Positions 46,120 through 59,107 of a stretch of 64,000 bases of DNA are shown in pieces; position 1 is the first letter of the stretch; every line of letters starts with the position of its first letter. Both the position numbers and the translations under genes were made by a program. The notes under the pieces were generated by a model. It searched no databases. It was given only the letters and a program-made list of their open reading frames with translations, and was not told the origin of the DNA. The DNA is taken from contig NC_052665.1 of NCBI RefSeq assembly GCF_016802725.1, positions 21,458,501 to 21,522,500 of the forward strand. Direction: 5' to 3'. Origin of the DNA: Solenopsis invicta. Its lineage: Eukaryota; Arthropoda; Insecta; Hymenoptera; Formicidae.

Positions 46120-47660
46120 CCCTTAAGGAAATGAACTACTGGAAAGCCAAAAATCACTATTGACTTACAATAGTGATTATTCATTCTCTAATAGTGATTA
46201 TGTAGCATCTAATGATTGGATTATTTGCAATAATCATTTCCTAATAGTTTTTGAATGAGTGATTATTGATTTCATAATGAGATTATTTGCAATAATCATT
46301 CCCCAATAGTTCTTTTATGGAATGATAATTGATTTCATAATCAGGTTATTTGGAATAATCACCAGCACACTACTTTTAATAGTTAATATATAAATGACTA
46401 TTAGTCGACTATTTACAATAAACCCAATAAAAACTGGATTGTTTTATACGTTTATTAAACGCAAGTATGGTATAAAACAGGTATAGATATGTGGCAGATA
46501 TGTATATAGTTAAAACGGTTTTTATACGTTAGTGCAATATACGTTTATAATAATCTTTTTTATTACGTATATATAATATGGAACGTATTTTGTACGTTGA
46601 GAAATGGTTTATAAAATGCCAAAAATGTATTTACGTTTATAACACGTATAAAAATACTATAAAATACTATCATATGCTAATTAAGTTTCTTAAATACGTT
46701 TATAATTTGTAAAAGTTGTCCCTTTAAATAACGTATCAAAAATAAGATTTAATACCTTGGTATGATATACTTTTTAAATATGTTAATAAAAGTTTAAGCG
46801 TAAATTATATTTATACGTTTTTATTGCAGCAATATTTAAACAAATAAACGTATTTTATACACATAGCTAATTAAAGGTTTATTGAAAACGTATATTATTT
46901 TTGAAATGAAAAACATTTATAAATCATTTCAGAAACACCGAATACGGTTAAAATCCAAGACATTCAATTATTAATAGTTATTTTACACGTAAAAACATAT
47001 TACCGTGCTCTCAAAAATCGAGCGATTTTCTTTGGTTTTGAGTCTCAAACATAGACTTTGTACTATGTCTATGGTCTCAAAGCTTTTTCGCGACGCCAGT
47101 CTTCGCGCCTTCGCGGCTTGCGCGGCTTCCACTAGGTGGCCATGCCGCGGGGGATTTTCTCGTGAGTCGAGTGCGGCCACAGGCATTATATCTAGGCGCC
47201 ACCGTGACCGTCTTTCTAAATCGCATTTTAGTGAAACTTTTGGAAACTAATTGTTGTAACTTCGAGACGAATTTCGCTCTCGTTTTTTTTTAAATGTAAT
47301 GTGTATGTGGTTCGCAGTCCCATATAAAATTTTATATTTTTACATGTAAGAATAACAATTTGTATTGTTATTAAATTTTGTACATAAATGTTTAATTCAT
47401 ATTTAATCTTTATTTAATCCTTTTAAACGAAAAAGAAGAAATATTGTTTTGGAAACTATAATTTATTACGTTTAATTATTGATGTATCAATACATATTTT
47501 ATATGACTACATAAATCGTAGTGACTATTGGGCTCAAACAATTTTTCAATAGTTCTGTGTAATAGTTTGTCCCAATAATCCGCGAAGAAACTATGACGAA
47601 TAATCCAATAGTTTTATTAATAGTTTTACTAATAGTTACAATAGTTCATTTCTGTAAGGG
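46120..47660. mobile_element. CCCTTA-ended non-autonomous element, right arm
   Basis: Mirror copy of 33,825-35,365 with the same TA flanks. Confidence 0.88.
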
Positions 47661-50176
47661 TACTTTCAAAATCGAGTAATTCAGAAAGAATTTCAGAAGT
47701 ATCTTGAATATTTTTTTATTTTTTTTGGTTTTCAGGACTTCGTTCATTAACGTCTGCAAAAAAACTATTTTCATTGACAAATCCTATCCACGCTTCACTA
47801 CTCTTCAAATCAGAGTCATTCACCATGCGAGCCCTTTCGCGCAATAAACTTATTGAATCAAAATTCATATGTATATATGACTTTTGCGATGAGGATTTTA
47901 CTTTTCTGTCTGCTGAATTTAATATTGGTTTTCGTACTGAAGACTCAATATCTGCTGAACATTGCGGTGGTACGGACATTTGGGGAGAGAATTCTAAATG
48001 TTGATCTAATGATATACATGCAGCTGGAGTTGGATCTTGTAAAAAATTTCCTAATTCACTGTCAAATGAACATGAAGTTGGTGCAAATCCTTGCGACAAG
48101 AATCTTAGTTCGTCAAATGAACACGAAGTTGAAACAGCTTTTTGCCAAATTGATTCTGATTTTTTAGTGGATGAATGTTGAGTTCGAGCTGGTTTTTGCG
48201 AGGCTAATCATAATCCTTTCTCTGATGTATACGTCGTTGGTACCAGCTGCTTATAATTGTGATTAAAATGTTTCAATTTCGTTGCTACCTCATTAGTGCC
48301 AGAATATAAGTCATTAATATGCTCTTTCAAAAATCGAATTGCAGAACACGGTAAAGCAATACCTTCAAAAATTCTTTTCCTCATTTCAGCAAAATATCCT
48401 TCTTGAGAAGCTGTCGACGCATGTGATTGTATGCCAGGAAAAGTTGCTGCAGTCCATATAGGAAACTCTTTGGCAATTCGTTCAAGTGGCTGTATGAATT
48501 CCGGAAGATAAAAACCATTTACAGCCTTGCACTCCAGCTGCTTTTGCTGATTAGAAGGTGTTGAAATGGAAATAAGCCTTTTGATCCATTGATGAGTGAG
48601 GGTTAAATTCTAATTATCTTTTTCTTCAGCTAAATTCAAAGTATTTTTTACTTTGTCATCAACTTCGACGTTCTCTTTCGATGTCTCTAATTTCTTGATA
48701 ATCTGTCCACGTTCAGTGATGTACTCCTCCAGAAGGCGTCTAGCTACAAAAACTGACATTTGTTTTTCTGACATCATTACACTGTCATCTTGATCAGGAT
48801 GTAATGCAACAATACTTGTCAATCGAAATACATGTTCAAACTCTTGCACTGTTTGGCAGTCAATCATTAAAGCAATTGTATGAAGATAAAAACCTTTAGC
48901 AGCAGGATGGCGTAGATCTTTAATACATTTCCATCTAGCGACAGCAGCCATTAAATGAGCCACATCCGCTCTTATTAGAGTGTTAAATGGACGAGGTGTT
49001 TTATGACTGTCTTTCGTTGCCCATTTGAATAAAACGTCAACATATTCTTTTAGTGTCATGCGGTTAAATGTTTCACACATGGCCAGTAATAAAGCACGTC
49101 CTAAATCAACTGTAGATTCGTTTGGTATCGTTGCTTTACATGTTCGTATTCATTTTTGAAGCCAATACGTGATGAAAGCTGCGTCACGTTTTTCTGACAA
49201 CATTTGATACACAGGAAGAGTTTTACCCTCAAAATTGATGGTAATTGTGTATAAAAATATGTGGCCAGTTTTTCACCCTGAAAAAATTTCAAATTTTTCT
49301 ACCACTTTACTCGTGGCATTTAACAAATTCGGGAAAATCCCTTCTTTATTCGGCAGTATTCTTTTTCTACAAAAATTTGTTCTGGGCTGCAGTAAAAAAT
49401 TTCTTTGCTCCAATATCGTGGATAGAATTGCTGTATCGGATGTCTCGTAACATATTACGGATGCTTGTTATCATATCCATTTTTTCGCCTAATTTAATAC
49501 CGAGATCTTTCTTGTTACATTCCATCTTTGCTTGTCTGTAAATATGACATTTTTGTACCCACGGTGGTTCGTTCTCTCCAAATTCCATATTCTCCGCAAA
49601 TAATTTTTGCTGATATCCTGCGACTCTTTTTCGTTTTAATTTTCGTCCAATTATTTTCCTTTCGGGACCATGCAATGGTCTCTTAACTTCTTCATGATAA
49701 TCATTACGAGTATCACATGTTCTGATTATTAAGTGTAGTTTTCCATTGACAGATTTTTTGTCGGCAACACCAACAATTTTGTTACTACATTTCTTGCTTT
49801 TACATAATCCTTTAAACTTTAAATAGAAATCAGAGGAAGATTCAACATTATTTTTATTTACGTCCTCAAGTTCCATGCGCACGTACGACCATTTGCCCAG
49901 AAAAGCACATGGAAATTTGTACATATTCCAAAATGCTTTTGTGATTACATTTGGCCAAACCCATGATTTTTATCTTTTTTGATTAGAAATCTGCTCGGGC
50001 TTTATTTGTTCCCACTCTGTAGGTGAAAGAACTAGAGGGAAGAAATCAACATCAACGTCTTCATTCTCGTCGAAAGATGATTCATCCAACTCAGAATTCC
50101 CTGATGATTCCTTAACGGTAACATCTTCAACGGTTTTGAACATAGGAGGTTGGATATTTATACCCAAGTTCTGACG

Positions 50177-50312
50177 GGGAAGGTACCGATAGCGCACAGT
50201 ACTATTGCACACAGCCAATCACAGCGGCTGGTGCCTAGAGATATTCTTCTGTTCAAGCGCTATGAGTGGTTGTGAGTGGCTTGTGTGCAATAGTACTGTA
50301 CGCTACCTTCCC
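50177..50312. repeat. 136-bp MITE with 9-bp target duplication, right arm
   Basis: Mirror copy with the duplicate GTTCTGACG at 50,168-50,176 and 50,313-50,321. Confidence 0.92.
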
Positions 50313-50959
50313 GTTCTGACGAGCTGCTTGAAAATTCCCATTTTTATTTTCTGTCACATGTGTATAAACTGAATGCAGTTTCCATCTTCCATTTAGATCT
50401 TTGCTCATGTCTTTCCAAACTTTTGCAGAACTCGAAGGAAAATTATTGGTATTCAAATATTGCATATATTTCTGAAATAGCAGAATTGCTTCTCGATTAG
50501 AAACCTTACAAGGCCGTCCTATCCGTCCCATCTAAAAAATAAAGAAAAAATATTATATATTACTTTCAACATTTAATTATTACAGCAATTAGAGGAAAAT
50601 AACTTATGAATCGTATTGTCTTAATAATATAGTCCTTTGTTTTCATTGTTCGGTCTGCAATTAAATTATCGGCGCAAAGAGGTGTTATATATTTTTAAAA
50701 ATATTGTTACAAAACATGCGTTTATTATGAAAAATTATAATAACCGTATCTTACCTTAAAAAATTTCTATAGAAACGTTTCTTTACGCTTCCCGATGAAC
50801 GTAACAAGAATATGAAGCAAATTTTTTACAACAAAGTATAAATCATTTGGTATGGCATGTCGTAATCTTTACAAATCAAAAATTTTGTGGAAAAATTACA
50901 TTTCGATTTACGTTAAATATCACCCAAAAATAAACAATTTTTTTATTGATAGCTCACTC

Positions 50960-51645
50960 AATTTTATATTTCAACAAAGCTTTCTGTAACAGAAAAAATC
51001 AAAGTACTATCAAAATTTAAAGTTTGGTAATATAAATCATATATACACATATAAATAGTAACGCAATGATTTTATTGCATACCTTAACGTACATCGGTGC
51101 CAACTTAACCTCTCTTGTATGGTCATTCTATTATAATTATATATGTGAAAATCTACAACGCCTTTTACAGACTTTAGAAAATGTCGGATAGATTTTCTTG
51201 CGTAACCGTCTTCATTAATTTTCTTTTCAATTCCTGGTGAATGATCTCAATTAATGTAACAGCAATATTTGTAATCAGAAGATTTGCTTCCATCTCTTTA
51301 AACAGCGATTCTTTGAAAGCTTTCTGCAATAGAAAAAAACAAGGTACTATCAAAATTTCAAGCTCGGTAATATGAATTATACATTTATATATTGTAACGC
51401 AATGATTTTATTACTTACCTTGACATACATCGGTGTCAGCTGAAACTCTTTCGGAGGATATTCTATAAATTAAATATGTGAAGATGTATGCCTTTTACAC
51501 ACTTCAGAAAATCGCGGATTATAGATTTTTCTGCGTAACCGCATTAATTTTCTATTCAATTCTTGAAAGATCGTAATGTAACAGCGATATTTGTAATCAG
51601 GAGAATTGCCTGCACCTTTGTAAACAGCAATTCTTTGAATAAAAA
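50960..51645 (-). repeat. Tandem exon-like units, right-arm mirror
   Basis: Mirror image of 29,840-30,520, with no difference that changes the reading. Confidence 0.5.
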
Positions 51646-51672
51646 AGACAAAAGGAATTCATCATATGTAAA

Positions 51673-51829
51673 GCCTGTTTTATGCAGGCCGTAACCGTTA
51701 ACTTATGCCGGTAGCGGTAAGAAATTAGCCAATCATAATCGATTTATAGAAGAATAGTCGACTATGATTGGTCAATTTCTTACCGGTTTCGGCATAAGTA
51801 AGCGGATACGGCCTGCATAAACCAAACTT
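51673..51829. repeat. MITE (same family) in right arm
   Basis: Mirror copy of 29,657-29,812. Confidence 0.85.
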
Positions 51830-52685
51830 TATTCGATCGACACTACAGTGTAACTGAGGTGCAGATAATTTATTTATTATAAAATCTTAAAAACCAAATT
51901 ACAAAAATCGGCTCTGTACAAAGTTTTATAGCTATATAACAAATAAGCTAAAAAAAGTTTCATTGCAAAATAATGCTTCTACGAGACACAATATGCTTGA
52001 GTGTACCCAGCCAGAAATGATTAGTCGAATCGACGTCGATTCGACGTCGATAACACTGGTCGATCGATGGTCAAAATGTGTAGTCGATTCGACTTAAACA
52101 TGGGCTTAAATTTCGACCAGTCATCGACAAGTCGATTTGATATCGAATTAATACTAATTTCTAGCGAGAAATGACCTATCAAATCGACATCGAAATAATA
52201 TCATTTTGATGATTTTGATGTCGAATCGATGTCGAATTGACGTCGATTTTGTCATCTTTTCTCACTGGGAATATCTAGAGATGAGATTATAACAGGTAAT
52301 ATTAACGTGAACTTGAGTAATATCGAAATGCTATTTATTACTGTAATATATTACTTTAATATGTGAATAAAATGTTGAGTGAAAATATAAATGCATATGT
52401 GTATTTGCCAAACAAAATATAATTAGAAATGCTTATCTGTTTCGTTGAACTTTTTATCACGTCTTCCAAGACCTTCATCATCTTGTTTTTGATATAGAGC
52501 ATTCTTTAACCATTGTCCTATGCATAATGATAAATCCGTAACAAATACATTAGGTCTCTTGCTATGAATTGCGCCTAGAAATAAAGTGTTTTGTGTAAAA
52601 TTACTAAACACAAATAAGAAATATTTGAAGGCAAAGTATTTTCCTACTATTATAAAAAATACAAATAAAATTTATAAAGTAATAT

Positions 52686-54279
52686 CCCACATAGAAATTG
52701 ACCTCCAGTGGATGTCCATCGCCCTTCCATACCTCCATGGGACGTCTATCTCCATGGTGGAAGTCAGATGGACGTCTATTAGAAGTCCATGAAGCCTCTA
52801 TAGCTCCATGGGATTTTACTTCCATCGTGGAAATTAGATGGACGTCCATTAAAAATCCATAAAACCTCCATAGATCCATGGAATTTTACTTCCATCATGG
52901 AAGTCAGATAGACCTCCTTCAGACATCCATCCAACCTCCATAGCTCCATGGGATTTTATTTCCATCATGGAAGTCAAATAGATCTCCGTTGGACATCCAT
53001 CCAACCTCCATAGCTCCATGGGATTTTATTTCCATCATTGAAGTCAGATGGACGTCCATTAGAAGTCCATTAAACCTCTAGAGCTTCATAGGATTTTACT
53101 TCCATCATGGAAGTCAGATGGACGTCCATTAGAAGTCCATAAAATTTCTATAGCTTCATGAAATTTTACTTTTATCATAGAAGTCAGATATATTCCATAA
53201 AGCGTATAATGCGCATGACGTTATCCTTGTTGATCACTAGAAGTTAAACAAGGATAAAATGTTATATTACGTATATCATGCGCTCGCTGTACGGAATTTG
53301 ATCATTATCTCTTTATCAAAATAATTATGCAACTAATTTGTTTATAACAATTATAACAACTATGACAATTAAAAAAGCGTCATATATGTTTTTTTAGTAA
53401 TTTTTCTCGGTGAATCGATTGGCGCAATCAGTTCTCCTCTACAGTCAGTTTTGACAATTTGTTTATAACAACTAATTGCAAAATTAACTTTGGCAACGGG
53501 CTTTTTACGTCATTAATGTTTTTTCATGCTTTGATACTATTTCTAATTGTTGTTTTTTGACTGATTTGGCCATGGGCAGAAACAAGTTTTAATTATTTAT
53601 ATAATTTATATTAAAAATATCTAAGGCTAAATAAACAAAAGGTTAATAAGAGTGTTCGCGCGATACCCAAGACGCCAGTTTTTTCTTGTTCAAATCAGCT
53701 TTACTTAAAATATAACTTTTTATTAACAATCTCACAAGTGTACGTTTAGCTCAGTGTTAAGATACTAGGTTATCGTTCCGAAGATCTTAGGTTCGAATCC
53801 CGCCGGCGCCGATGCGTTTCAAAAATTTATAAAATAATACGTAATTGTAATTAGTAAATTAAATGTTATATGTGAAACAGTGAATACAGATTAAGCTATA
53901 AAAATAATAAAATTTGTTTTAAAAAAATTGTTTTTTACCGTCCATTAGATGTCCACTGAAGGTCCGAACCTCCACGGTACACGTCCATTAATAATCTAAG
54001 TAACATCTGCTGAGACTCCATAAAGCCTCTACTAATAATCCACGTGACGTCGGTTTGTCATCCACTAAGGCTCTATGAACCCTTTATTAATGATCCACGG
54101 AACGTCTAATGGACATCCGTTGTTAACGTCTAATGGACGTCCAATGGACGTGCGCAATGCGGAACTGTGGATGTCTAGTGGCCGTCCATTGGATGTCCAT
54201 GGGACGTCCACTGGAAGGTCCGAACTTCCACGGCAAACGTCCATTAGACGTCCATTGGAGGTTTTAGTTCTATGTGGGA
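52686..54279 (+). mobile_element. 1.6-kb CCCACATAG element, copy 3
   Basis: Mirror image of copy 2 within the right arm, with identical flanks. Confidence 0.85.
53738..53814 (+). other. tRNA-like segment in copy 3
   Basis: Same A- and B-box motifs as at 25,790-25,865, with no compensating stem changes. Confidence 0.6.
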
Positions 54280-54988
54280 TGTATTCACCTATAATCACTT
54301 CCCACAACTGTAATTTGCAAAAAGGTCTCTTTTGATTGCCATCGCAAATTGTATTTACACTCAAGAAAATTACTAATAGCTGCAGCCATAACTGAATACA
54401 ATACTTCACTATCATTCACTTTAAATTCTTCTTTGGCTTTTACTTTCATTTGCGAAAAATAATATACCTAATATAATAATGTAAAAAAAAAAACATTATT
54501 TAACTAGAACAAACTATTTTACAATTAAAACATAAAATCAAATCAACATAGTAAAATATTCAAACAGACCTTTAGCTCTTGAAGAATACACCAATAACAG
54601 TGAGCGCTCACTCAACTGTAAGACGCAACAGTTTAAGAGACACAATTGCAATTCGCGCCAAGTCTAAAAATGTTGCGTAAGTGATGTATACTTATATTAC
54701 CGTACACTGCCGTTTGATAATAGTAATAGTCATAATTAATCAACCTTGTTTGCACGATAATGATCAATGTGAGCGCATTTCGGGAATATATTTAATAATA
54801 ATATAATAATATAATAATAAAAAACGTAATAAAAAAATCTTTTTTCTACATTTCTCATTTTACATAGAAAGCTTATAAAATTTAACAATATTTTAGGTTT
54901 TTAAAAATTCCTTTAGAAAAATTTTAAATACGATGAACTCTTATAATAATTATAAATGTTATAAGATATGAAAATTATTATAAATATA

Positions 54989-56309
54989 CGAGGTGTGTTC
55001 AAAAAGTATCGCGAATTTTGAATTTTCGCGGGTTACGTATATTCGAATTTCGATATTTTTGTGGCGTTATGTTGGTACTCATGTCTCTCACTTATGCCGA
55101 CAAGCTCGGCCATTTTGAATGTTCACTTAATTGTTGACAGCTGCTTTGCTTGCACGTGTTTTGGATAGTCTTCGATTTTTACCTATTCAAAAAAATGGAT
55201 CAAAGAACCTGTATCAAATTTTGTGTGAAAAACGAAATTAAGTGCGCGGATGCATTCCGAATGTTGACTGTGGCATACGGAGAAGCTACCTTGGACCGAA
55301 GCAACGTTTATCGGTGGTACAAAATGTTCTCAGAAGGCCGAGAAGATGTGAACGACGAAGAGCGCCGGACGCCCGAGCACTTCAACAACAGACGAAAAAA
55401 TTAATGAAGTGGAGAAAATGGTATTGGCCAATCGTCGAATCACCGTTAGAGAAGTTGCTGAGGACCTAAACATATCGATTGGCTCGTGCCATTCGATTTT
55501 TATCAATGATTTGGGCATGAGACGAGTCGCCGCGAAATTCGTACCAAAATTGCTCAATTGCGACCAAAAACAGCATCGCATGAACATTGCTAATGAGATG
55601 TTGGACTCTGTCCGCGACGACCCAAATTTGCTCCAGAGGGTCATAACTGGTGACGAATCGTGGGTTTATGGTTATGACGTGGAAACCAAAGCTCAATCAT
55701 CTCAATGGAAGCTGCCGCACGAACCAAGACCGAAAAAAGCGCGCCAAGTTCGGTCGAATGTGAAAGTTTTGCTGACAGTTTTCTTCGATTGCAGGGGCGT
55801 GGTGCATCATGAGTTCTTGCCACAGGGTAGAACGGTCAATAAGGAATATTACCTGCAAGTTATGCGCAATTTGCGCGAAGCAATCCGCCAGAAACGCCCG
55901 GATTTGTGGAAGAACAAAAATTGGCTTTTGCACCACGATAACGCCCCTGCTCACACATCGTTGCTTGTGCGCGACTTTTTGGCCAAAAACAACACACTAA
56001 TGATGCCGCAGCCACCGTATTCCCCAGATCTGGCCCCCTGTGACTTTTTCTTGTTCCCTAAACTGAAGAGGCCCATGAAAGGACGACGTTACGCTACGCT
56101 TGACGAGATAAAGACGGCATCGAAGGAGGAGCTGAACAAGATAAAAAAAAAATGATTTTTTGAAGTGCTTCGAAGATTGGAAAAACCGTTGGCACAAGTG
56201 TATAATATCTCATGGGGATTACTTTGAAGGGGACAAAATAGATATTCATGAATAAATAAATAATTTTTGAAAAAACACAAAATTCGCGATACTTTTTGAA
56301 CACACCTCG
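54989..56309 (+). mobile_element. Mariner-like element, TA-flanked, right arm only
   Basis: Ends CGAGGTGTGTTCAAAAAGTA and the inverted form, with TA on both sides. The left arm at about 26,490-26,505 reads straight through (ACATGTATATTTATAATAAT), giving an exact empty site. Length 1,321 bp. Confidence 0.95.
55195..56255 (+). pseudogene. Mariner transposase, two frameshifts
   Basis: Starting MDQRTCIKFCVKNEIKCADA, it shows an N-terminal helix-turn-helix, a frame break near 55,363 (ERRTPEHF instead of the expected GRPSTST), then MVLANRRITVREVAEDLNIS. The DD34D residues follow: GDESWVYGYD, LLHHDNAPAH and YSPDLAPCDFF. An extra A in the A-run near 56,150 shifts the last ~35 codons; the correct frame ends GDYFEGDKIDIHE with the stop at 56,253-56,255. 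It belongs to a different subfamily from the mariner at 4,512-5,794. The partial copy at 63,496 is its close relative and has the intact A-run. Confidence 0.9.
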
Positions 56310-56479
56310 TACATGTGTATGAAAAATGTTAGTGCAGCTTAGTGATATATTCATTTTAAATGCCCGGGAAAAAATATTTTATATATAAAATAAGTCCAAA
56401 CATAAATATATACGATTATATATACTTACATGTAATTTATATTAGTGTTATGTATCTTTATATGTAAATAAATATTCAT

Positions 56480-58072
56480 CCCACATAGAACTAAAACTTC
56501 CAATGGACGTCTAATGGACGTTTGCCGTGGAAGTTCGGACCTTCCAGTGGACGTCCCATGGACATCCAATGGACGGCCACTAGACATCCACAGTTCCGCA
56601 TTGCGCACGTCCATTGGACGTCCATTAGACGTTAACAACGGATGTCCATTAGACGTTACGTGGATCATTAATAAAGGGTTCATAGAGCCTTAGTGGATGA
56701 CAAACCGACGTCACGTGGATTATTAGTAGAGGCTTTATGGAGTCTCAGCAGATGTTACTTAGATTATTAATGGACGTGTACCGTGGAGGTTCGGACCTTC
56801 AGTGGACATCTAATGGACGGTAAAAAACAATCTTTTTTAAACAAATTTTATTATTTTTATACCTTAATCTGTATTCACTGTTTCACATATAACATTTAAT
56901 TTACTAATTACAATTACGTATTATTTTATAAATTTTTGAAACGCATCGGCGCCGGCGGGATTCGAACCTAAGATCTTCGGAACGATAACCTAGTATCTTA
57001 ACACTGAGCTAAACGTACACTTGTGAGATTGTTAATAAAAAGTTTTATTTGAAGTAAAGCTGATTTGAACAAGAAAAAACTGGCGTCTTGGGTATCGCGC
57101 GAACATTCTTATTAACCTTTTGTTTATTTAGCCTTAGATATTTTTAATATAAATTATATAAATAATTAAAACTTGTTTCTGCCCATGGCCAAATCAGTCA
57201 AAAAACAACAATTAGAAATAGTATCAAAGCATGAAAAAACAATAATGACGTAAAAAGCCCGTTGCCAAAGTTAATTTAGCAATTAGTTGTTATAAACAAA
57301 TTGTCAAAACTGACTGTAGAGGAGAACTGTTTGCGCCAATCGATTCACCGAGAAAATTTACTAAAAAAACATATATGACGCTTTTTTAATTGTCATAGTT
57401 GTTATAATTGTTATAAACAAATTAGTTGCATAATTGTTTTGATAAAGAGATAATGATCAAATTCCGTACAGAGAGCGTATGATATACGTAATATAACATT
57501 TTATCCTTGTTTAACTTCTAGTGATCAACAAGGATAACGTCATGCGCATTATACGCTTTATGGAATCTATCTGACTTCTATGATAAAAGTAAAATTTCAT
57601 GAAGCTATAGAAATTTTATGGACTTCTAATGGACGTCCATCTGACTTCCATGATGGAAGTAAAATCCTATGAAGCTATAGAGGTTTAATGGACTTCTAAT
57701 GGACGTCCATCTGACTTCTATGATGGAAATAAAATCCCATGGAGCTATGGAGGTTGGATGGATGTCTAATGGAGATCTATCTGACTTCCATGATAAAAGT
57801 AAAATCCCATGGAGCTATGGAGGTTGGATGGATGTCTAATGGAGATCTATCTAACTTCGATGATGGAAGTAAAATTCCATGGAGCTATGGAGGTTTCATG
57901 GATTTCTAATGGACGTCCATCTAACTTCCATGATGGAAGTAAAATCCCATGGAGCTATGGAGGTTTCATGGACTTCTAATAGACGTCCATCTGACTTCCA
58001 CCATGGAGATAGACGTCCCATGGAGGTATGGATGGGCGATGGACATCCACTGGAGGTCAATTTCTATGTGGG
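56480..58072 (-). mobile_element. 1.6-kb CCCACATAG element, copy 4
   Basis: Mirror image of copy 1 within the right arm. It lies just outside the mariner. Confidence 0.85.
56943..57019 (-). other. tRNA-like segment in copy 4
   Basis: Same motifs on the minus strand. Confidence 0.6.
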
Positions 58073-58609
58073 ATATAATTATATAAAATTATATATGATT
58101 ACATATAATATAATTATATATACGGACATATTTTACATATAAATGTACATAATTATATAATAATTATATATAAAAAAAATTTTTCCCGAGTGTCATTCTT
58201 TTATAACAAATGTAACAATTTTTAAGGTCCATTTATTGCTATTAAAAAGTTGTTAAATCATGCAAATGATGTATGCATCTCTACACTATTTGCAGATCAA
58301 AATTATATACAGGTTATCTGTTGATTTAATTGTGTATGCAAAAGAACACGTATCGCATTCCGATATCTCGACTTTGTAGTGCATAAGAACAATGTAATAA
58401 AAAAGTAAAATATATACTTCGCCTTCCAATTTATGTTGACCTACGTAAAATTGAATAAAAGTTAATAGAAATTTTACAAAAATATTCGCATTTACTCAAT
58501 AAACAATTTTTATGACAAAGTAGAAAATGATAAAAATATCGACTAGTTTTCGACCATCGACCATTTATCGACGCATCGACGTCGATTCGACTAATCATTT
58601 CTGGCTGGG

Positions 58610-58790
58610 GTAATTACATCTGCACCAAAGGTAAGGAGCAGATAATATCATTATAATACTTTTAGAAGCGAAATTGCAATATTTGGCTCTTTAAAAGCTT
58701 TTGCAGTTTCATAGAAAATAAGCTAAAAAAGTCTGACAGCAAAATATCTCGTCCACAACACAAAATATGCTATAGTACAGATATGTATCT
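58610..58790. repeat. Diverged copy of the sequence flanking unit X
   Basis: Read on the minus strand, GCATATTTTGTGTTGTGG...TTTTTTAGCTTATTT...ATTATCTGCTCC aligns with the left-arm sequence at 29,488-29,625 (GCATATTGTGTCTCG...TTTTTTTAGCTTATTT...AATTATCTGCACC) at roughly 70-75% identity by eye. It touches the outer edge of the palindrome. Confidence 0.6.
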
Positions 58791-58839
58791 ACACCGTGAA
58801 TAAGGTGTAAATGAGTTGGCTCGTCACTCCTGCCGGCCC

Positions 58840-59100
58840 TTAATTTTTATTAATTATAAATAAATTATTTCCTAAATTATAAAACCATTTTCCTAAACTC
58901 TCCCAAATTATTTCCAAACGATTGCAAAAAAAAAAAGAAAATTAAATTTTTCTGCTAACTATACGCTCGATTAATTTTTATTAATTATAAGTAAATTATT
59001 ATTTCCTAAATTATAAAATTGTTTTCCTAAATTATCCCAAACTATTCCCAAATTTTTTCACTAAAAAAAAATTAGAAAAGTTAAATTTGTCTGCTAAGTA
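58840..59100. repeat. Tandem duplication, two ~130-bp AT-rich units
   Basis: TTAATTTTTATTAATTATAA, TTATTTCCTAAATTATAAAA and AAATTTTTCTGCTAACTATA recur in order about 130 bases apart. Confidence 0.75.
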
Positions 59101-59107
59101 TACTGAG

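Larger units (their letters stand above)
45301..50531 (-). pseudogene. MULE/NOF-like transposase gene, right arm
   Basis: Mirror copy of 30,953-36,184 with the same stops, frameshift and insertions. Private changes include Leu to Phe and Ser to Gly substitutions near 49,600 and 49,500, and a new TGA at 48,208-48,210 where the left arm has GGA (GLGLAS context). Neither copy can make the full protein. The C-terminal 308-codon frame (45,258-46,184) is identical in both arms as translated. Confidence 0.7.
52423..54469 (-). pseudogene. DUF4806-type gene, last two exons (right arm)
   Basis: Mirror copy: exons 52,423-52,574 and about 54,307-54,469 on the minus strand, with one amino-acid change (LSLCIGQW for LSLYIGQW). 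It has the same defective donor and the same intronic element, so those changes predate the inverted duplication. Confidence 0.6.
43638..58609. repeat. Right arm of the giant inverted duplication (15.0 kb)
   Basis: Mirror image of 24,189-37,823, lengthened by the 1.3-kb mariner at 54,989-56,309. It differs by scattered substitutions and small indels, for example one more 24-bp AGTACT-type unit near 44,700 and a nonsense change at 48,208-48,210. It ends with ...ACTAATCATTTCTGGCTGGG, the complement of the left-arm start; the flanking DNA on the two sides is unrelated. Confidence 0.95.
52006..58609 (-). mobile_element. Unit X, right copy, with mariner insertion
   Basis: Mirror of 24,189-29,478. 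The inner end starts at 52,006, preceded by GTGTA; the outer end is at 58,609, followed by GTA. It contains the mariner at 54,989-56,309, which accounts for its greater length. Confidence 0.75.

Noticed and set aside
24189..58609. Maverick/Polinton or other giant virus-like transposon
   Set aside because: I see no DNA polymerase B, retroviral-type integrase, packaging ATPase or capsid gene, and the size comes from duplication rather than gene content.
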